From: Paracoccus aerodenitrificans
Lineage (GTDB): Bacteria; Pseudomonadota; Alphaproteobacteria; Rhodobacterales; Rhodobacteraceae
NCBI RefSeq assembly: GCF_027913215.1
Contig: NZ_CP115784.1
Location: forward strand, 62,001 to 126,000
DNA: 64,000 nucleotides
Direction: 5' to 3'
How positions within the stretch are numbered: position 1 is the stretch's first letter; the number at the start of each line of letters is the position of its first letter. This document shows positions 48,247 to 57,646 of this stretch, one piece after another. The notes below the pieces were generated by a model. It searched no databases. It saw only the letters and a program-made list of their open reading frames with translations, and was not told the origin of the DNA. The position numbers and the translations under genes are program-made.

Positions 48247-48265
48247 GGATAATTTACCATTATCC
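48247..48265. promoter_or_regulatory. Perfect inverted repeat upstream of putP
   Basis: GGATAAT (48247-48253) and ATTATCC (48259-48265) are exact inverted copies with a five-base spacer, 62 bases before the putP start. Both strands carry GATAAT, a good -10 match, but no -35 is clear at either side. It may be an operator or a symmetric -10. The 233-base gap also holds a broken stem, AGGCC-TT-GTCC with GGAC-G-GGCCT, near 48140-48167. Confidence 0.45.
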
Positions 48266-48327
48266 TTTGCTCCGTGGCTCTGGTTGTGAAAGAAGCGGGG
48301 AGTCACAATTGGAAAACGGGAGGGAAT

Positions 48328-49782
48328 ATGGCCACCGGAATCTGGATCAGTCTTGCGGCATATTTCGTGCTGATGCTTGGCATCGGCGTTTATGCATGGC
48401 GAAAATCGACATCGAGCTCGGAAGAATACATGCTGGGCGGGCGAAGCCTGCCGCCTGCGGTGGCCGCTTTGTCCGCCGGGGCCTCGGATATGAGCGGCTG
48501 GCTGTTGCTGGGTCTGCCGGGGGCGCTGTTCGCCTCGGGGCTGGCGCAAAGCTGGATCGGGATCGGGCTGTTCGTCGGGGCGTTTCTGAACTGGATCATC
48601 GTCGCCCCGCGGCTGCGCCAACAGACTGAGGAATACGATAACAGCCTGACCATTCCCGGCTTTCTGGGCGCACGTTTTCCCAGCACGGCCCGGCTTCTGC
48701 GGATCGTTTCGGCCATCGTGATCGTGGTTTTCTTCGCGGTTTATACCGCGTCGGGCCTTGTCGGTGGCGGCAAGCTGTTCGTCAGCGCCTTTGACGGCGG
48801 CTATATGTCCGGCGTCCTTCTGACACTGGGCATCGTGCTGGTCTATACGGTGATGGGCGGTTTCCTTGCCGTGTCTTTGACTGATTTCGTGCAGGGCTGC
48901 ATCATGATGCTGGCGCTTGTGGTCATGCCGATCGTGATCCTGACCACGGGGCAGGGAGAGGGGATCGGGACTGCGGCGGAAAGGCTGCGGACCGAGGTCG
49001 ATCCGAACTTCCTGTCCATGACCGCCGGGCTGACCTTCATGGGCTGGATCTCTGCCGTGGCATGGGGTCTGGGCTATTTCGGGCAGCCGCATATCATCGT
49101 GCGTTTCATGGCCGTACGCAGCGTTGAAGAGGTGCCTGCGGCCCGTAATATCGGGATGAGCTGGATGGCGGTTTCGCTGATCGGGGCGGTCTCGGTCGGT
49201 ATTTTCGGACGTGCCTACGCGCAGCGGAACGGGCTAGAAATCGCTGACCCCGAGACGATATTCATCGTGCTGTCCAACCTGCTTTTCCATCCTCTTGTCA
49301 CGGGTTTCCTGTATGCGGCGCTGCTGGCGGCGATCATGTCGACCGTTTCCAGTCAGTTGCTGGTCGCGTCTTCATCGCTGACCGAGGATATCTATCATTC
49401 GCTGTTCAAGCGCGACGCGACCGAGAATGAGCTGGTGCTGATCGGCCGGATCGCGGTGCTGGCCGTGGGGCTGGTTGCGGTCTTCATCGCGCGGGACCCG
49501 GATTCGCAGGTTCTGGGGCTGGTCTCTAACGCCTGGGCCGGTTTTGGTGCGGCGTTCGGGCCTCTGATCATCCTGTCGCTGACCTGGAAGCGGATGAACG
49601 GATATGGCGCGGTTGCCGGGCTGATCGTCGGTGCGGTGACGGTCGGTCTGTGGATCATGCTTGGGCTGAGCAGCACGCTCTATGAGATCGTGCCGGGCTT
49701 CATCGCCTCGTGGATCGCCATTGTGGTGGTCAGCCGGATGACGCCGGATCTTGGTGAATACCGTGAGTCGCCTCTGACCTGA
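48328..49782 (+). CDS. putP: Sodium/proline symporter PutP
   Basis: PutP imports proline with sodium. The start at 48328 has GGGAGGGA upstream; the frame from 48274 is not supported. The 484-residue protein has 12-13 helices with SEEYMLGGRSLPPAVAALSAGASDMSGWLLLG near residue 32-65, the classic PutP text, and GFGAAFGPLIILSL. No putA is near, so proline catabolism lies elsewhere. A strong terminator follows. Confidence 0.92.
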   Translation: MATGIWISLAAYFVLMLGIGVYAWRKSTSSSEEYMLGGRSLPPAVAALSAGASDMSGWLLLGLPGALFASGLAQSWIGIGLFVGAFLNWIIVAPRLRQQTEEYDNSLTIPGFLGARFPSTARLLRIVSAIVIVVFFAVYTASGLVGGGKLFVSAFDGGYMSGVLLTLGIVLVYTVMGGFLAVSLTDFVQGCIMMLALVVMPIVILTTGQGEGIGTAAERLRTEVDPNFLSMTAGLTFMGWISAVAWGLGYFGQPHIIVRFMAVRSVEEVPAARNIGMSWMAVSLIGAVSVGIFGRAYAQRNGLEIADPETIFIVLSNLLFHPLVTGFLYAALLAAIMSTVSSQLLVASSSLTEDIYHSLFKRDATENELVLIGRIAVLAVGLVAVFIARDPDSQVLGLVSNAWAGFGAAFGPLIILSLTWKRMNGYGAVAGLIVGAVTVGLWIMLGLSSTLYEIVPGFIASWIAIVVVSRMTPDLGEYRESPLT

Positions 49783-49808
49783 GGGGCATAATCTGAGGAC
49801 ATGACAAG

Positions 49809-49842
49809 GCGCCCGCTCTTTCAAGGGGCGGGCGCTTTTCTT
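49809..49842 (+). terminator. Intrinsic terminator after putP
   Basis: GCGCCCGC (49809-49816) pairs with GCGGGCGC (49828-49835) and is followed by TTTTCTT. It is placed 27 bases after the putP stop. Confidence 0.88.
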
Positions 49843-50252
49843 ATGCGTGGCCGGGGCTGTGGGGCGTTTCGGGAGCGGGGGCCGGAAACAGCCTGTGGAT
49901 GCTGGGTTCCGGGCTGTGATTTATGTGCAGAACCCATACACGGAATGTACACAGATCGTACAGCAGCGGCGCTGATCCCGAACGTTCATCCTTATATATA
50001 ATAGCTTGCAGTTATATTGAGGAATGCCGCGCTGACAGGCGTGGGACGGACAGGAAGGACAGGCCGCGCCGCATGCCGTCGCGCTGACATGCAGAGGCTT
50101 CCCAAAGCAAGGGTTTTCCTGTATGGCCCCAAAATCTGAGACGTGATGCCCGCGCCCCCTGGGCTACGCTAAGGATTCGGGGGCGGCGGCAATGGGGCCG
50201 CCATTTGACATGGGGATGGCCGGAGGGCCGGTGCATCCCAAGAGGAAACCGC
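49843..50252 (+). other. 410-base gap with the structured pnp leader
   Basis: No gene is supported here. An AT-rich spot (49991-50002) contains TATAAT at 49997-50002 without a matching -35. Nearer to pnp, CGCCCCC (50153-50159) pairs with GGGGGCG (50179-50185), and GGCGGC (50185-50190) pairs with GCCGCC (50197-50202). These may be the leader hairpins that RNase III and PNPase use for autocontrol in other bacteria. The gene that usually precedes pnp, rpsO, is not here. Confidence 0.45.
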
Positions 50253-52394
50253 ATGTTTGATGAAGTGAAGAAATCAATCCAGTGGGGGCAGGAAACGCTT
50301 ACCCTGGAAACGGGCAAGGTTGCGCGTCAGGCCGACGGCAGCGTCATCGCCACTCTGGGCGAGACCAGCGTCATGGCCAACGTGACCTTTGCCAAGGAAC
50401 CGAAGCCGGGTCAGGACTTTTTCCCGCTGACGGTCCATTATCAGGAAAAATACTATGCCGCCGGCAAAATTCCGGGCGGCTTTTTCAAGCGCGAGGCGCG
50501 TCCGACCGAGAAAGAGACGCTGACCGCGCGTCTGATCGACCGTCCCTGCCGTCCGCTTTTCGCTCCGGGCTTCAAGAATGAAGTTCTGGTGATGTGCACC
50601 GTGCTGAGCCACGATCTTGTCAACGATCCCGATATCGTCGCGATGATCGCTGCATCGGCGGCGCTGACCATTTCCGGCGTTCCATTCATGGGTCCGATCG
50701 GTGCGGCGCGTGTCGGTTTTGCCAATGGCGAATATGTGCTGAACCCCGAGGTTCAGGACATGGACCAGCTTCGCAACAATCCCGAGCAGCGTCTCGATCT
50801 GGTTGTCGCAGGCACCAAGGATGCCGTGATGATGGTCGAATCCGAGGCTTACGAGCTGACCGAGGAAGAGATGCTGGGCGCCGTGAAATTCGGCCATGAG
50901 CAGATGCAGCCGGTGATCGACCTGATCATCCAGCTTGCCGAAACCGCCGCGAAAGAGCCGTTCGACTTCCAGTCGCCGGAATATGGCGCTTTGGCCGACC
51001 GGGTGAAATCGCTTGGCGAAGCCGGTATGCGCGACGCCTATCAGATCAAGGATAAAAGCGAGCGCCGTGACGCGATTCAGGTGGTCCGCGAGAAGATCGT
51101 GGCCGGGCTGAGCGAGGAAGAGCTTGAGGATCCGAATCTGGGTTCCGCGCTGAAGAAGCTGGAATCCGACATTCTGCGCGGCGATGTGATCGCTGGCGGT
51201 GCGCGGATCGATGGTCGCGACACGAAAACCGTGCGTCCGATTGATTGCGAAGTGGGCATTCTGCCGCGCACGCATGGTTCGGCGCTGTTCACCCGTGGCG
51301 AGACGCAGGGTCTGGTTGTGACGACTCTGGGGACCGGCGACGATGAACAGATCATCGACGCTCTGCACGGCAATTTCCGCTCGAACTTCCTGCTGCATTA
51401 CAACTTCCCGCCCTATTCGGTCGGTGAGGTTGGTCGCGTGGGCAGCCCCGGCCGTCGCGAGATCGGTCACGGCAAGCTGGCTTGGCGTGCGCTTCAGGCG
51501 GTGCTGCCTGCGGCGACGGATTTCCCCTATACGATCCGCGTCGTGTCGGAGATCACGGAATCGAACGGCTCGTCCTCGATGGCCTCCGTCTGCGGCGGTT
51601 CGCTGTCGATGATGGATGCGGGCGTTCCGCTGAAAGCGCCGGTTGCGGGTGTGGCAATGGGTCTGATCCTTCAGGATGACGGCAAATATGCGGTTCTGAC
51701 GGATATTCTGGGTGATGAAGATCATCTGGGCGATATGGACTTCAAGGTCGCAGGGACCGAGAACGGCATCACCAGCCTTCAGATGGACATCAAGGTTCAG
51801 GGCATCACCCCGGAAATCATGCAGCAGGCCCTGGCTCAGGCCAAGGACGGGCGTCTGCATATTCTGGGTGAAATGGGCAAGGCGCTGACCGAAGGTCGCC
51901 GCGAGTTCAGCGAACACGCGCCGCGCATCGAGACGATGCAGATCCCGACCGACAAGATCCGCGAAGTGATCGGCTCGGGCGGCAAGGTGATCCGCGAGAT
52001 CGTCGAGGTTTCGGGTGCGAAGGTCGATATCAACGACGATGGCGTGATCAAGATCGCATCGGCGAATGGTGAATCGATCAATAAGGCTTATGAGATGATC
52101 CACTCGATCGTCGCTGAGCCGGAAGAGGGCCAGATCTACACCGGCAAGGTGGTGAAGTTGGTCGATTTCGGCGCTTTCGTGAACTTCTTCGGCAAGCGTG
52201 ACGGGCTGGTTCATGTCAGCCAGATCGCGAATAAGCGTCTGGGTCACCCCTCGGACGTGCTGAAGGAAGGTCAGGAAGTGAAAGTCAAGCTTCTGGGCTT
52301 TGACGACCGCGGCAAGGTGCGCCTTGGCATGAAGATGGTCGATCAGGAAACCGGCGAGGAAATCACCGAGCCGAAGGAAGAAACCGCCGAGTAA
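50253..52394 (+). CDS. pnp: Polynucleotide phosphorylase
   Basis: PNPase is a 3'-5' phosphorolytic exoribonuclease. The 713-residue protein has two RNase PH domains (about 1-140 and 310-530; [37 protein letters not shown]), a KH domain near 555-610 ([17 protein letters not shown]) and an S1 domain from about 620 ([20 protein letters not shown]). Start 50253 is preceded by AGAGGA; the longer frame from 50205 is rejected. Confidence 0.98.
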   Translation: MFDEVKKSIQWGQETLTLETGKVARQADGSVIATLGETSVMANVTFAKEPKPGQDFFPLTVHYQEKYYAAGKIPGGFFKREARPTEKETLTARLIDRPCRPLFAPGFKNEVLVMCTVLSHDLVNDPDIVAMIAASAALTISGVPFMGPIGAARVGFANGEYVLNPEVQDMDQLRNNPEQRLDLVVAGTKDAVMMVESEAYELTEEEMLGAVKFGHEQMQPVIDLIIQLAETAAKEPFDFQSPEYGALADRVKSLGEAGMRDAYQIKDKSERRDAIQVVREKIVAGLSEEELEDPNLGSALKKLESDILRGDVIAGGARIDGRDTKTVRPIDCEVGILPRTHGSALFTRGETQGLVVTTLGTGDDEQIIDALHGNFRSNFLLHYNFPPYSVGEVGRVGSPGRREIGHGKLAWRALQAVLPAATDFPYTIRVVSEITESNGSSSMASVCGGSLSMMDAGVPLKAPVAGVAMGLILQDDGKYAVLTDILGDEDHLGDMDFKVAGTENGITSLQMDIKVQGITPEIMQQALAQAKDGRLHILGEMGKALTEGRREFSEHAPRIETMQIPTDKIREVIGSGGKVIREIVEVSGAKVDINDDGVIKIASANGESINKAYEMIHSIVAEPEEGQIYTGKVVKLVDFGAFVNFFGKRDGLVHVSQIANKRLGHPSDVLKEGQEVKVKLLGFDDRGKVRLGMKMVDQETGEEITEPKEETAE

Positions 52395-52410
52395 TCGGCG
52401 CGATATCTTG

Positions 52411-52451
52411 AAAGATCGGGCCGGTCCGGGGATGCTCGGGCCGGTCTTTTT
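52411..52451 (+). terminator. Intrinsic terminator after pnp
   Basis: AAAGATCGG (52411-52419) pairs with CCGGTCTTT (52441-52449, one G-T pair), followed by more T to 52451. A direct repeat TCGGGCCGGTC lies within the structure. The next start codon follows only 16 bases later, so that gene needs read-through or its own promoter. Confidence 0.75.
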
Positions 52452-52467
52452 GATCGGAGGAGCGCGG

Positions 52468-53550
52468 ATGCGCAGCGCCTTTTACATCACCGTCGATGAT
52501 CGCTATCTGGGGATTGGACAGGCGCAGGCCCGCAGGCTTCATGCGTTGTGGGGCATCGACGTTCATGTTTTTGTGGAAGGCGAAGGCGGTAAATTCCGCG
52601 ATGAGAACGGTCGGGACGGGGTCTTTCTGCATCGCAACCTGATGGATGATCTGATCCCGCAGGGTTTGCCCGCCACTGAAAGCTGGCCGCGCATCGTCTA
52701 TGGCCGGATCTTCGCGCCCTATCTTCTGCCGCAATATGACCGGCTGATCTATCTGGACGCGGATATATTTCCGATGGTCCGGGCGGATGAGCTTCTGGGT
52801 CTCGCATTGCCCGGCGGGCTTGCGGCGGTGCAGGATGCCGCATCCATCGGTTCGGCCCCGCGCTCGGCTGGCGGTCTGGACCGGGCGGCATGGCTGCGGT
52901 CGATCGGGGTGCAGGGTGCGCGTTACTTCAATGCCGGGGTCATGATGCTGGACCGGCAGGCATGGGCTTCGGTCGATTTCGGGGCCGAGCTTCTGGCCTT
53001 CATGACCAGATACGGGGATGCGGCGCATACGCAGGATCAGGATTTCCTGAACTGCTATTTTCAGGGCCGCTGGACCGAGATCAGCCCGCGCTTCAATTTT
53101 CAGAAAGCGCATTTCAACTATGGGTATGAGCAGGTTTTTCCGCCGGTTTTCCTGCATTTCTCCAGTTTCGAAAAGCCGTGGCTGCAGGAAGCCGCGCCGG
53201 ATACGGTGCATGGGCAGTTCTTCCGGCCCTATCAGCAGATGATGGGCGCTGCCGGTGTCGATTATCGCCAGTATCTGCGCCCGCGACGACAAAGCGTGAT
53301 GCGCAGGCTGCGCGGGGGGATGCGTAAATGGCTGACGCAGCGCGGGATCCGCACCGGGAAAGAGCGGCGGCAATGGCAGGAATGGCGGCAGAAATCCGAC
53401 GCGCTTTATCAGGGGTTCCGCGACGATGCGGCGGCAGGCCGGTATCGCGACATGGATTTCTTGCTGGACCGCCGCCCCGAGCCGGAATTGTCCTTCGATG
53501 GCAGCTATTTGCGGCGCAGTCTGGATGTCTCTTTTGATCCGGTTCAGTAA
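52468..53550 (+). CDS. GT8-like glycosyltransferase
   Basis: The 360-residue protein starts at 52468 with GGAGG upstream (MRSAFYITVDDRYLGIGQA). It has the D-x-D motif in LIYLDADIFPMV (near residue 100) and the GARYFNAGVMMLDRQAW and QDQDFLNCYF motifs of family 8 (LgtC/glycogenin-like) transferases. It probably adds a sugar to LPS or a capsule. A second transferase gene follows. Donor and acceptor cannot be told. Confidence 0.85.
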   Translation: MRSAFYITVDDRYLGIGQAQARRLHALWGIDVHVFVEGEGGKFRDENGRDGVFLHRNLMDDLIPQGLPATESWPRIVYGRIFAPYLLPQYDRLIYLDADIFPMVRADELLGLALPGGLAAVQDAASIGSAPRSAGGLDRAAWLRSIGVQGARYFNAGVMMLDRQAWASVDFGAELLAFMTRYGDAAHTQDQDFLNCYFQGRWTEISPRFNFQKAHFNYGYEQVFPPVFLHFSSFEKPWLQEAAPDTVHGQFFRPYQQMMGAAGVDYRQYLRPRRQSVMRRLRGGMRKWLTQRGIRTGKERRQWQEWRQKSDALYQGFRDDAAAGRYRDMDFLLDRRPEPELSFDGSYLRRSLDVSFDPVQ

Positions 53551-53616
53551 AGTCGAGTTTTCCCGCCGCAGAACAGATTGCGCGGCACTTATTTTCCGCA
53601 GTTTCGGAGGTTTCTG

Positions 53617-54408
53617 ATGCGTGAGCTTGCGACTTTTTGGGCGGGGGATCTCGGCCCGATTGAATATGCCAGTATCGGTTCCTTCCTGCGGCATGGCCAT
53701 CGCCTGAGCATTTACAGCTATGACAGGCTTGCCGGGTTGCCGGAGGGCGTTCAGGGCCTGGATGCGAATGAAATCCTGCCCGCGCGAGAGGTGGCCCGTT
53801 ACAGCCGCGAGGGAAGCCCGTCCCTGCATTCCAATTTTTTCCGCTATGCGCTGATGGAGAAAACCGAAAGCGTCTGGGTCGATCTGGATATGATCGCTTT
53901 GCGGCCTTTCGATTTCGCAGGGGATCGGATTTATGCGCATGAAAACCCTGAGCGGGTCAATTGTGCCGTGCTGCGTATGCCGAAAGACTCGCCCGCTCTG
54001 GCCGAGTTGCTGAAGTTCAAACCGGGTATGCGGGGGATCGCGCCGCATATTACCGGGCTGCGGCGGCTGAAATACCGGATCAGGACGTTGGGGCAGGGTG
54101 TGCCGATCGAGGAATGGCCCTGGGGCAGTACCGGGCCGCGTGCCTTGTCAGCCTATCTGCGCCGCCACGATGAGATGAAATACGCCATGCCGGTAGAGAC
54201 TTTCTATCCCATCGTTCCCGCGGATTGCGAACGTTTCGTTGCCCCCGCTGCGCTGAGCGACGATGATTTCGGTCCCGGCACCTATGGCGTTCATCTGAGC
54301 GCGTCGAATGTCCAGAAAGTGCTTGCCGCCCGATATGACGGCAAGATCCCGGAAAACAGTTTTCTGGGATCGCATGTCGAAAAGGCGAAGGCTGCCGGTA
54401 TCTTCTGA
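53617..54408 (+). CDS. DXD-type glycosyltransferase (GT32/capsule-type)
   Basis: The 263-residue protein starts at 53617 with GGAGG six bases upstream. A WVDLDMIAL motif near residue 90 holds the D-x-D of GT-A enzymes, and SIGSFLRHGHRLSIYSY plus LHSNFFRYALM match the Gly_transf_sug/Gb3-synthase group. It does not resemble the preceding GT8 protein closely. Its stop lies inside a hairpin shared with the convergent peroxiredoxin gene. Confidence 0.8.
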   Translation: MRELATFWAGDLGPIEYASIGSFLRHGHRLSIYSYDRLAGLPEGVQGLDANEILPAREVARYSREGSPSLHSNFFRYALMEKTESVWVDLDMIALRPFDFAGDRIYAHENPERVNCAVLRMPKDSPALAELLKFKPGMRGIAPHITGLRRLKYRIRTLGQGVPIEEWPWGSTGPRALSAYLRRHDEMKYAMPVETFYPIVPADCERFVAPAALSDDDFGPGTYGVHLSASNVQKVLAARYDGKIPENSFLGSHVEKAKAAGIF

Positions 54409-54416
54409 CCGGCAGC
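54391..54416. terminator. Hairpin between convergent genes
   Basis: GCTGCCGG (54391-54398) pairs perfectly with CCGGCAGC (54409-54416) around a ten-base loop that contains the glycosyltransferase stop. There is no long T-run on either side, so termination strength is uncertain. Confidence 0.45.
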
Positions 54417-54427
54417 CCTGTGCAGCC

Positions 54428-55090
54428 TCAGCCGTGTTTCGGGTCTTTCGCGAAACGCAGATAGGGCAGTTTCTTGTCCAGCTTGCCGTATTTTTCTTCG
54501 GCTGCGGCATCGTCCAGAGACAGGGCGACGATCACATCCTGACCGGGAACCCAGTTCGCCGGGGTGGCCAGCGGCGCGCCGTCGGTTTCCTGCACCGCAT
54601 CCAGCGCCCGGATGATCTCGGCGAAGTTGCGGCCGACCGACATCGGATAGGTCATGGTCAGCCGGACTTTCTTGTCGGGGCCGATGATGAAGACGGTACG
54701 GACGGTTGCCGAATGCTGCGGCGTGCGGCCTTCTGTCGGCAGATAGTAATCTGCGGGCAGCATGTCATAAGCCTTCGCGACGTTCAGTTCCGTGTCGTCG
54801 ATAATGGCGAAATTGGCGGGGACACCTGCGACTTTCTCGATATCGGCTTTCCATTTGCCGTGATCCTCGACCGAGTCGACCGAGACGCCCAGCACCTTGG
54901 TATTGCGCTTCTCGAAATCCGGGACGAGTTGTGCGACCGCGCCGAATTCGGTCGTGCAAACGGGGGTGAAGTCACGCGGATGTGAAAACAGAACGACATA
55001 GCCGTCCCCGGCCCAGTCGTGGAAACTGATTTCACCCTCGGTCGAGTTCGCCGTGAAATCCGGAGCGGTATCGTTGATGCGCAGGCTCAT
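54428..55090 (-). CDS. 1-Cys peroxiredoxin (PRDX6-like)
   Basis: The enzyme reduces H2O2 and organic peroxides. The 220-residue protein has peroxidatic C45 in HPRDFTPVCTTEF and the long C-terminal domain of the Prx6 group (PANWVPGQDVIVALSLDD). An IS element sits 35 bases upstream of the start codon. GAAAGGAC is the ribosome-binding site. Any native promoter further upstream has been displaced, so expression may depend on the IS end or on the residual 35 bases. Confidence 0.93.
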   Translation of the reverse strand: MSLRINDTAPDFTANSTEGEISFHDWAGDGYVVLFSHPRDFTPVCTTEFGAVAQLVPDFEKRNTKVLGVSVDSVEDHGKWKADIEKVAGVPANFAIIDDTELNVAKAYDMLPADYYLPTEGRTPQHSATVRTVFIIGPDKKVRLTMTYPMSVGRNFAEIIRALDAVQETDGAPLATPANWVPGQDVIVALSLDDAAAEEKYGKLDKKLPYLRFAKDPKHG

Positions 55091-55125
55091 GAGTGGTCCT
55101 TTCGGTTGCTCTTAACGGCAACATA

Positions 55126-55966
55126 GGCTCCAGACCCATTGATTTCGGGCTGTTTGCGTGATTCAGGCTCTGCAAGGAGACCTGATTTATGAGCAACCTT
55201 TTCTGGCTGACTGACGCGCAGATGGAGCGTCTGAAACCCTATTTCCCGAAATCCCACGGCAAGCCACGCGTTGACGACCGGCGTGTGCTGAGCGGCATAA
55301 TATTCATCAATCGTAATGGCTTGCGATGGTGCGACGCGCCGACGGACTACGGCCCCGCCAAGACGCTCTACAACCGCTGGAAGCGCTGGAGCGAGAACGG
55401 GACCTTCGCCCGGATCATGGTGGGCCTCGCCGCCGAGAGTGCCGAACACAATACGATCATGATCGACGCGACCTATCTGAAAGCGCACCGCACGGCCTCG
55501 AGCCTGCGGGTCAAAAAAGGGGGCGCGGGCGCCAGATCGGGCGAACGAAAGGCGGCATGAACACGAAACTGCACGCCGTCACCGACGCGAAGGGCCGGCC
55601 GATAGGGTTCTTCATGTCCGCCGGACAAGTCAGTGATTACACCGGGGCAGCGGCACTTCTGAACAGCCTGCCGGAGGCGGATTGGCTGCTGGCCGATCGG
55701 GGCTATGATGCCGACTGGTTCAGAGATGCCTTGAAAAACAAGGGGATAAAGGTTTGCATCCCGGGTCGGAAGTCGCGCAAGAAACCCGTCAAATACGACA
55801 AGCGGCGCTACAAACGCCGCAACCGCATCGAAATCATGTTCGGCCGACTCAAGGATTGGAGGCGCGTCGCCACCCGATACGACCGTTGCCCCGAGACCTT
55901 CTTCTCTGCAATCCTGCTCGCCGCGACCGTCATCTTCTGGTTATGATCAAGAACGAGTCCTGAGCC
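55126..55966. mobile_element. IS5-family (IS427-like) insertion sequence, 841 bp
   Basis: The left end GGCTCCAGACCCATT and the right end (reverse complement) GGCTCAGGACTCGTT match at 11 of 15 positions. Both ends are flanked by TA (55124-55125 and 55967-55968), the target duplication of this group. Inside are two overlapping frames for one transposase. The length of 841 bp is right for the IS427 subgroup. It seems complete and possibly active. Confidence 0.88.
55189..55946 (+). CDS. IS5-family transposase, two frames joined by -1 frameshift
   Basis: OrfA runs 55189-55560 (123 residues); the second frame continues to 55946. A run of six A then GGG (55513-55521) lies in the overlap, and slipping back by one base there joins the frames. 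The DDE residues are split: the first Asp in IMIDATYLK (frame one), the second in LLADRGYDAD and the Glu in RRNRIEIMFGRLKDW (frame two). AAGGAGA precedes the ATG. This is normal for IS427-type elements, not a broken gene. Confidence 0.9.
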
Positions 55967-56055
55967 TAGGCAGTACAGGCCAATATCCAAGCCTATTCCG
56001 CAGGTAACTGCCGGTCGGGGGTCCGTGGCGCTGTGCAAGCTTGCGTGGCAGCCCC

Positions 56056-56074
56056 GCAAATGCGAGCATTTTGC
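56056..56074. promoter_or_regulatory. Dyad before the aldehyde dehydrogenase
   Basis: GCAAATGC (56056-56063) faces GCATTTTGC (56066-56074), one extra T, nine bases before the GGAGGA ribosome-binding site. It may be an operator or a hairpin that affects translation. Confidence 0.35.
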
Positions 56075-56093
56075 ACAGATATGGAGGATTCTC

Positions 56094-57545
56094 ATGAGCG
56101 AGCTTCTGAATAAGCGGCAATTCTACATTGACGGAAAATGGGTGGACCCGGCGGCGCCGAACGATCTTGAGGTGATCGACCCGTCGACCGAAGACGCTGT
56201 GGCGGTGATCTCGCTTGGTGCTCAGGCGGATACCGATGCGGCGGTCGCGGCGGCTAAGCGGGCCTTCCCGGACTGGTCGGCGACCAGCAGGGAAGAGCGG
56301 CTGGCCGTCGCCGAGAAGATCCTGGAGGTTTATAAGAAACGTGCCAGTGACATGGCCTGGGCGATTACTCATGAGATGGGCGCTCCCGCCGATATGTCCG
56401 CCGGCGATCAGGTGGCGGCGGGTATCTGGCATACCACGAACTTCATCAATGCGTTCAAGGATTTCGAATTCGTCCGGCCTCTGGGCGATCATGCGCCGGG
56501 GACGATGATTTCATGGGAGCCGATCGGCGTTGTCGGTCTGATCACCCCGTGGAACTGGCCGATGAATCAGGTCACGCTGAAGGTGATCCCGGCGCTGCTT
56601 GCGGGCAATACGATGGTGCTGAAACCGTCCGAGATCGCGCCGCTTTCCTCGATGGTGTTTGCCGAGATCGTGGATGATGCAGGCGTGCCTGCTGGCGTGT
56701 TCAACATGGTGAATGGCGATGGTGAGGGTGTCGGCTCTCAGCTTTCGGTGCATCCCGATGTCGAGATGATCAGCTTCACCGGCTCGACCCGCGCCGGGAT
56801 CGCGATTTCCAAGGCTGCCGCGGACAGTCTGAAGAAAGTGGCGCTTGAACTGGGCGGCAAGGGTGCCAATGTGATCTTCGCCGATGCCGATGATCAGGCC
56901 GTTATCCGGGGGGCGCGGCATTGCTTCTATAATTCCGGGCAAAGCTGCAATGCGCCGACAAGGATGCTGGTCCAGCGCGAGATCTATGATCATGCGGTCG
57001 AGACCGCCAAAAGCGTGGCCGAAAGCACCCGCGTTGCCAGCGGCCACGATTCCGGGCCGCATATCGGGCCGGTGGTCTCGAAAAAGCAGTGGGACCAGAT
57101 TCAGAGCCTGATCGAGAAGGGGATCGAGGAAGGGGCGCGGCTGGTTGCCGGTGGTCCTGGTCTGCCGGAAGGCGTCAACCGGGGTTATTATGTCCGTCCG
57201 ACCGTCTTTGCCGATGTCAGCAATGACATGACCATCGCTCAGCAGGAGATTTTCGGCCCGGTTCTGTCGATCATTCCCTTCGAGGATGAGGAAGAGGCCG
57301 TGCGCATCGCCAATGACACCGCCTATGGTCTGACGAATTACGTCCAGAGCGAGGACGGTGCGCGGCGCAACCGGATGGCCCGCAAGCTGCGTTCCGGCAT
57401 GGTCGAGATGAACGGCGAAAGCCGTGGCGCGGGCGCGTTCTTCGGCGGGGTTGGCCGGTCCGGACGGGCGCGGGAAGGCGGCGTCTGGGGAATCGAGGAA
57501 TTCATGGATTCGAAGGCCATCAGCGGCTGGGATCCCGCCAGCTAA
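56094..57545 (+). CDS. NAD(P)-dependent aldehyde dehydrogenase
   Basis: The start at 56094 has GGAGGA five bases upstream. The 483-residue protein has NWPMNQVTLKVIPALLAGN, the catalytic Glu in LELGGKGANVIF and catalytic C285 in YNSGQSCNAPTR. CNAPTR, where many ALDHs have CxAxxR, fits the broad class of betaine/aliphatic aldehyde dehydrogenases. The substrate is not shown by context. An IS lies upstream and a terminator follows. Confidence 0.9.
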   Translation: MSELLNKRQFYIDGKWVDPAAPNDLEVIDPSTEDAVAVISLGAQADTDAAVAAAKRAFPDWSATSREERLAVAEKILEVYKKRASDMAWAITHEMGAPADMSAGDQVAAGIWHTTNFINAFKDFEFVRPLGDHAPGTMISWEPIGVVGLITPWNWPMNQVTLKVIPALLAGNTMVLKPSEIAPLSSMVFAEIVDDAGVPAGVFNMVNGDGEGVGSQLSVHPDVEMISFTGSTRAGIAISKAAADSLKKVALELGGKGANVIFADADDQAVIRGARHCFYNSGQSCNAPTRMLVQREIYDHAVETAKSVAESTRVASGHDSGPHIGPVVSKKQWDQIQSLIEKGIEEGARLVAGGPGLPEGVNRGYYVRPTVFADVSNDMTIAQQEIFGPVLSIIPFEDEEEAVRIANDTAYGLTNYVQSEDGARRNRMARKLRSGMVEMNGESRGAGAFFGGVGRSGRAREGGVWGIEEFMDSKAISGWDPAS

Positions 57546-57572
57546 TTCCGAAAAAATTTCAGAAAATTTTTG

Positions 57573-57606
57573 ACCCGCGGTTGTAAAACGCCGCGGGTTT
57601 TCTTTT
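57573..57606 (+). terminator. Intrinsic terminator after the aldehyde dehydrogenase
   Basis: ACCCGCGG (57573-57580) pairs with CCGCGGGT (57591-57598), followed by TTTTCTTTT. A-rich sequence precedes it. Confidence 0.88.
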
Positions 57607-57646
57607 GCGGAAATCTGACCGTTTTTCTTCCTGCAATAAATTCAGG

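Noticed and set aside
50274..52247. 657-residue minus-strand open frame opposite pnp
   Set aside because: It is a shadow of pnp; low-complexity His/Arg/Asp composition.
52363..54048. 561-residue minus-strand open frame across the pnp end and both glycosyltransferases
   Set aside because: It runs through the pnp terminator and two genes with clear starts and motifs on the plus strand.
55189..55946. Transposase as a frameshifted pseudogene
   Set aside because: The offset is -1 at an A6G3 run, typical of programmed frameshifting in this IS group, and all DDE residues and both ends are present.
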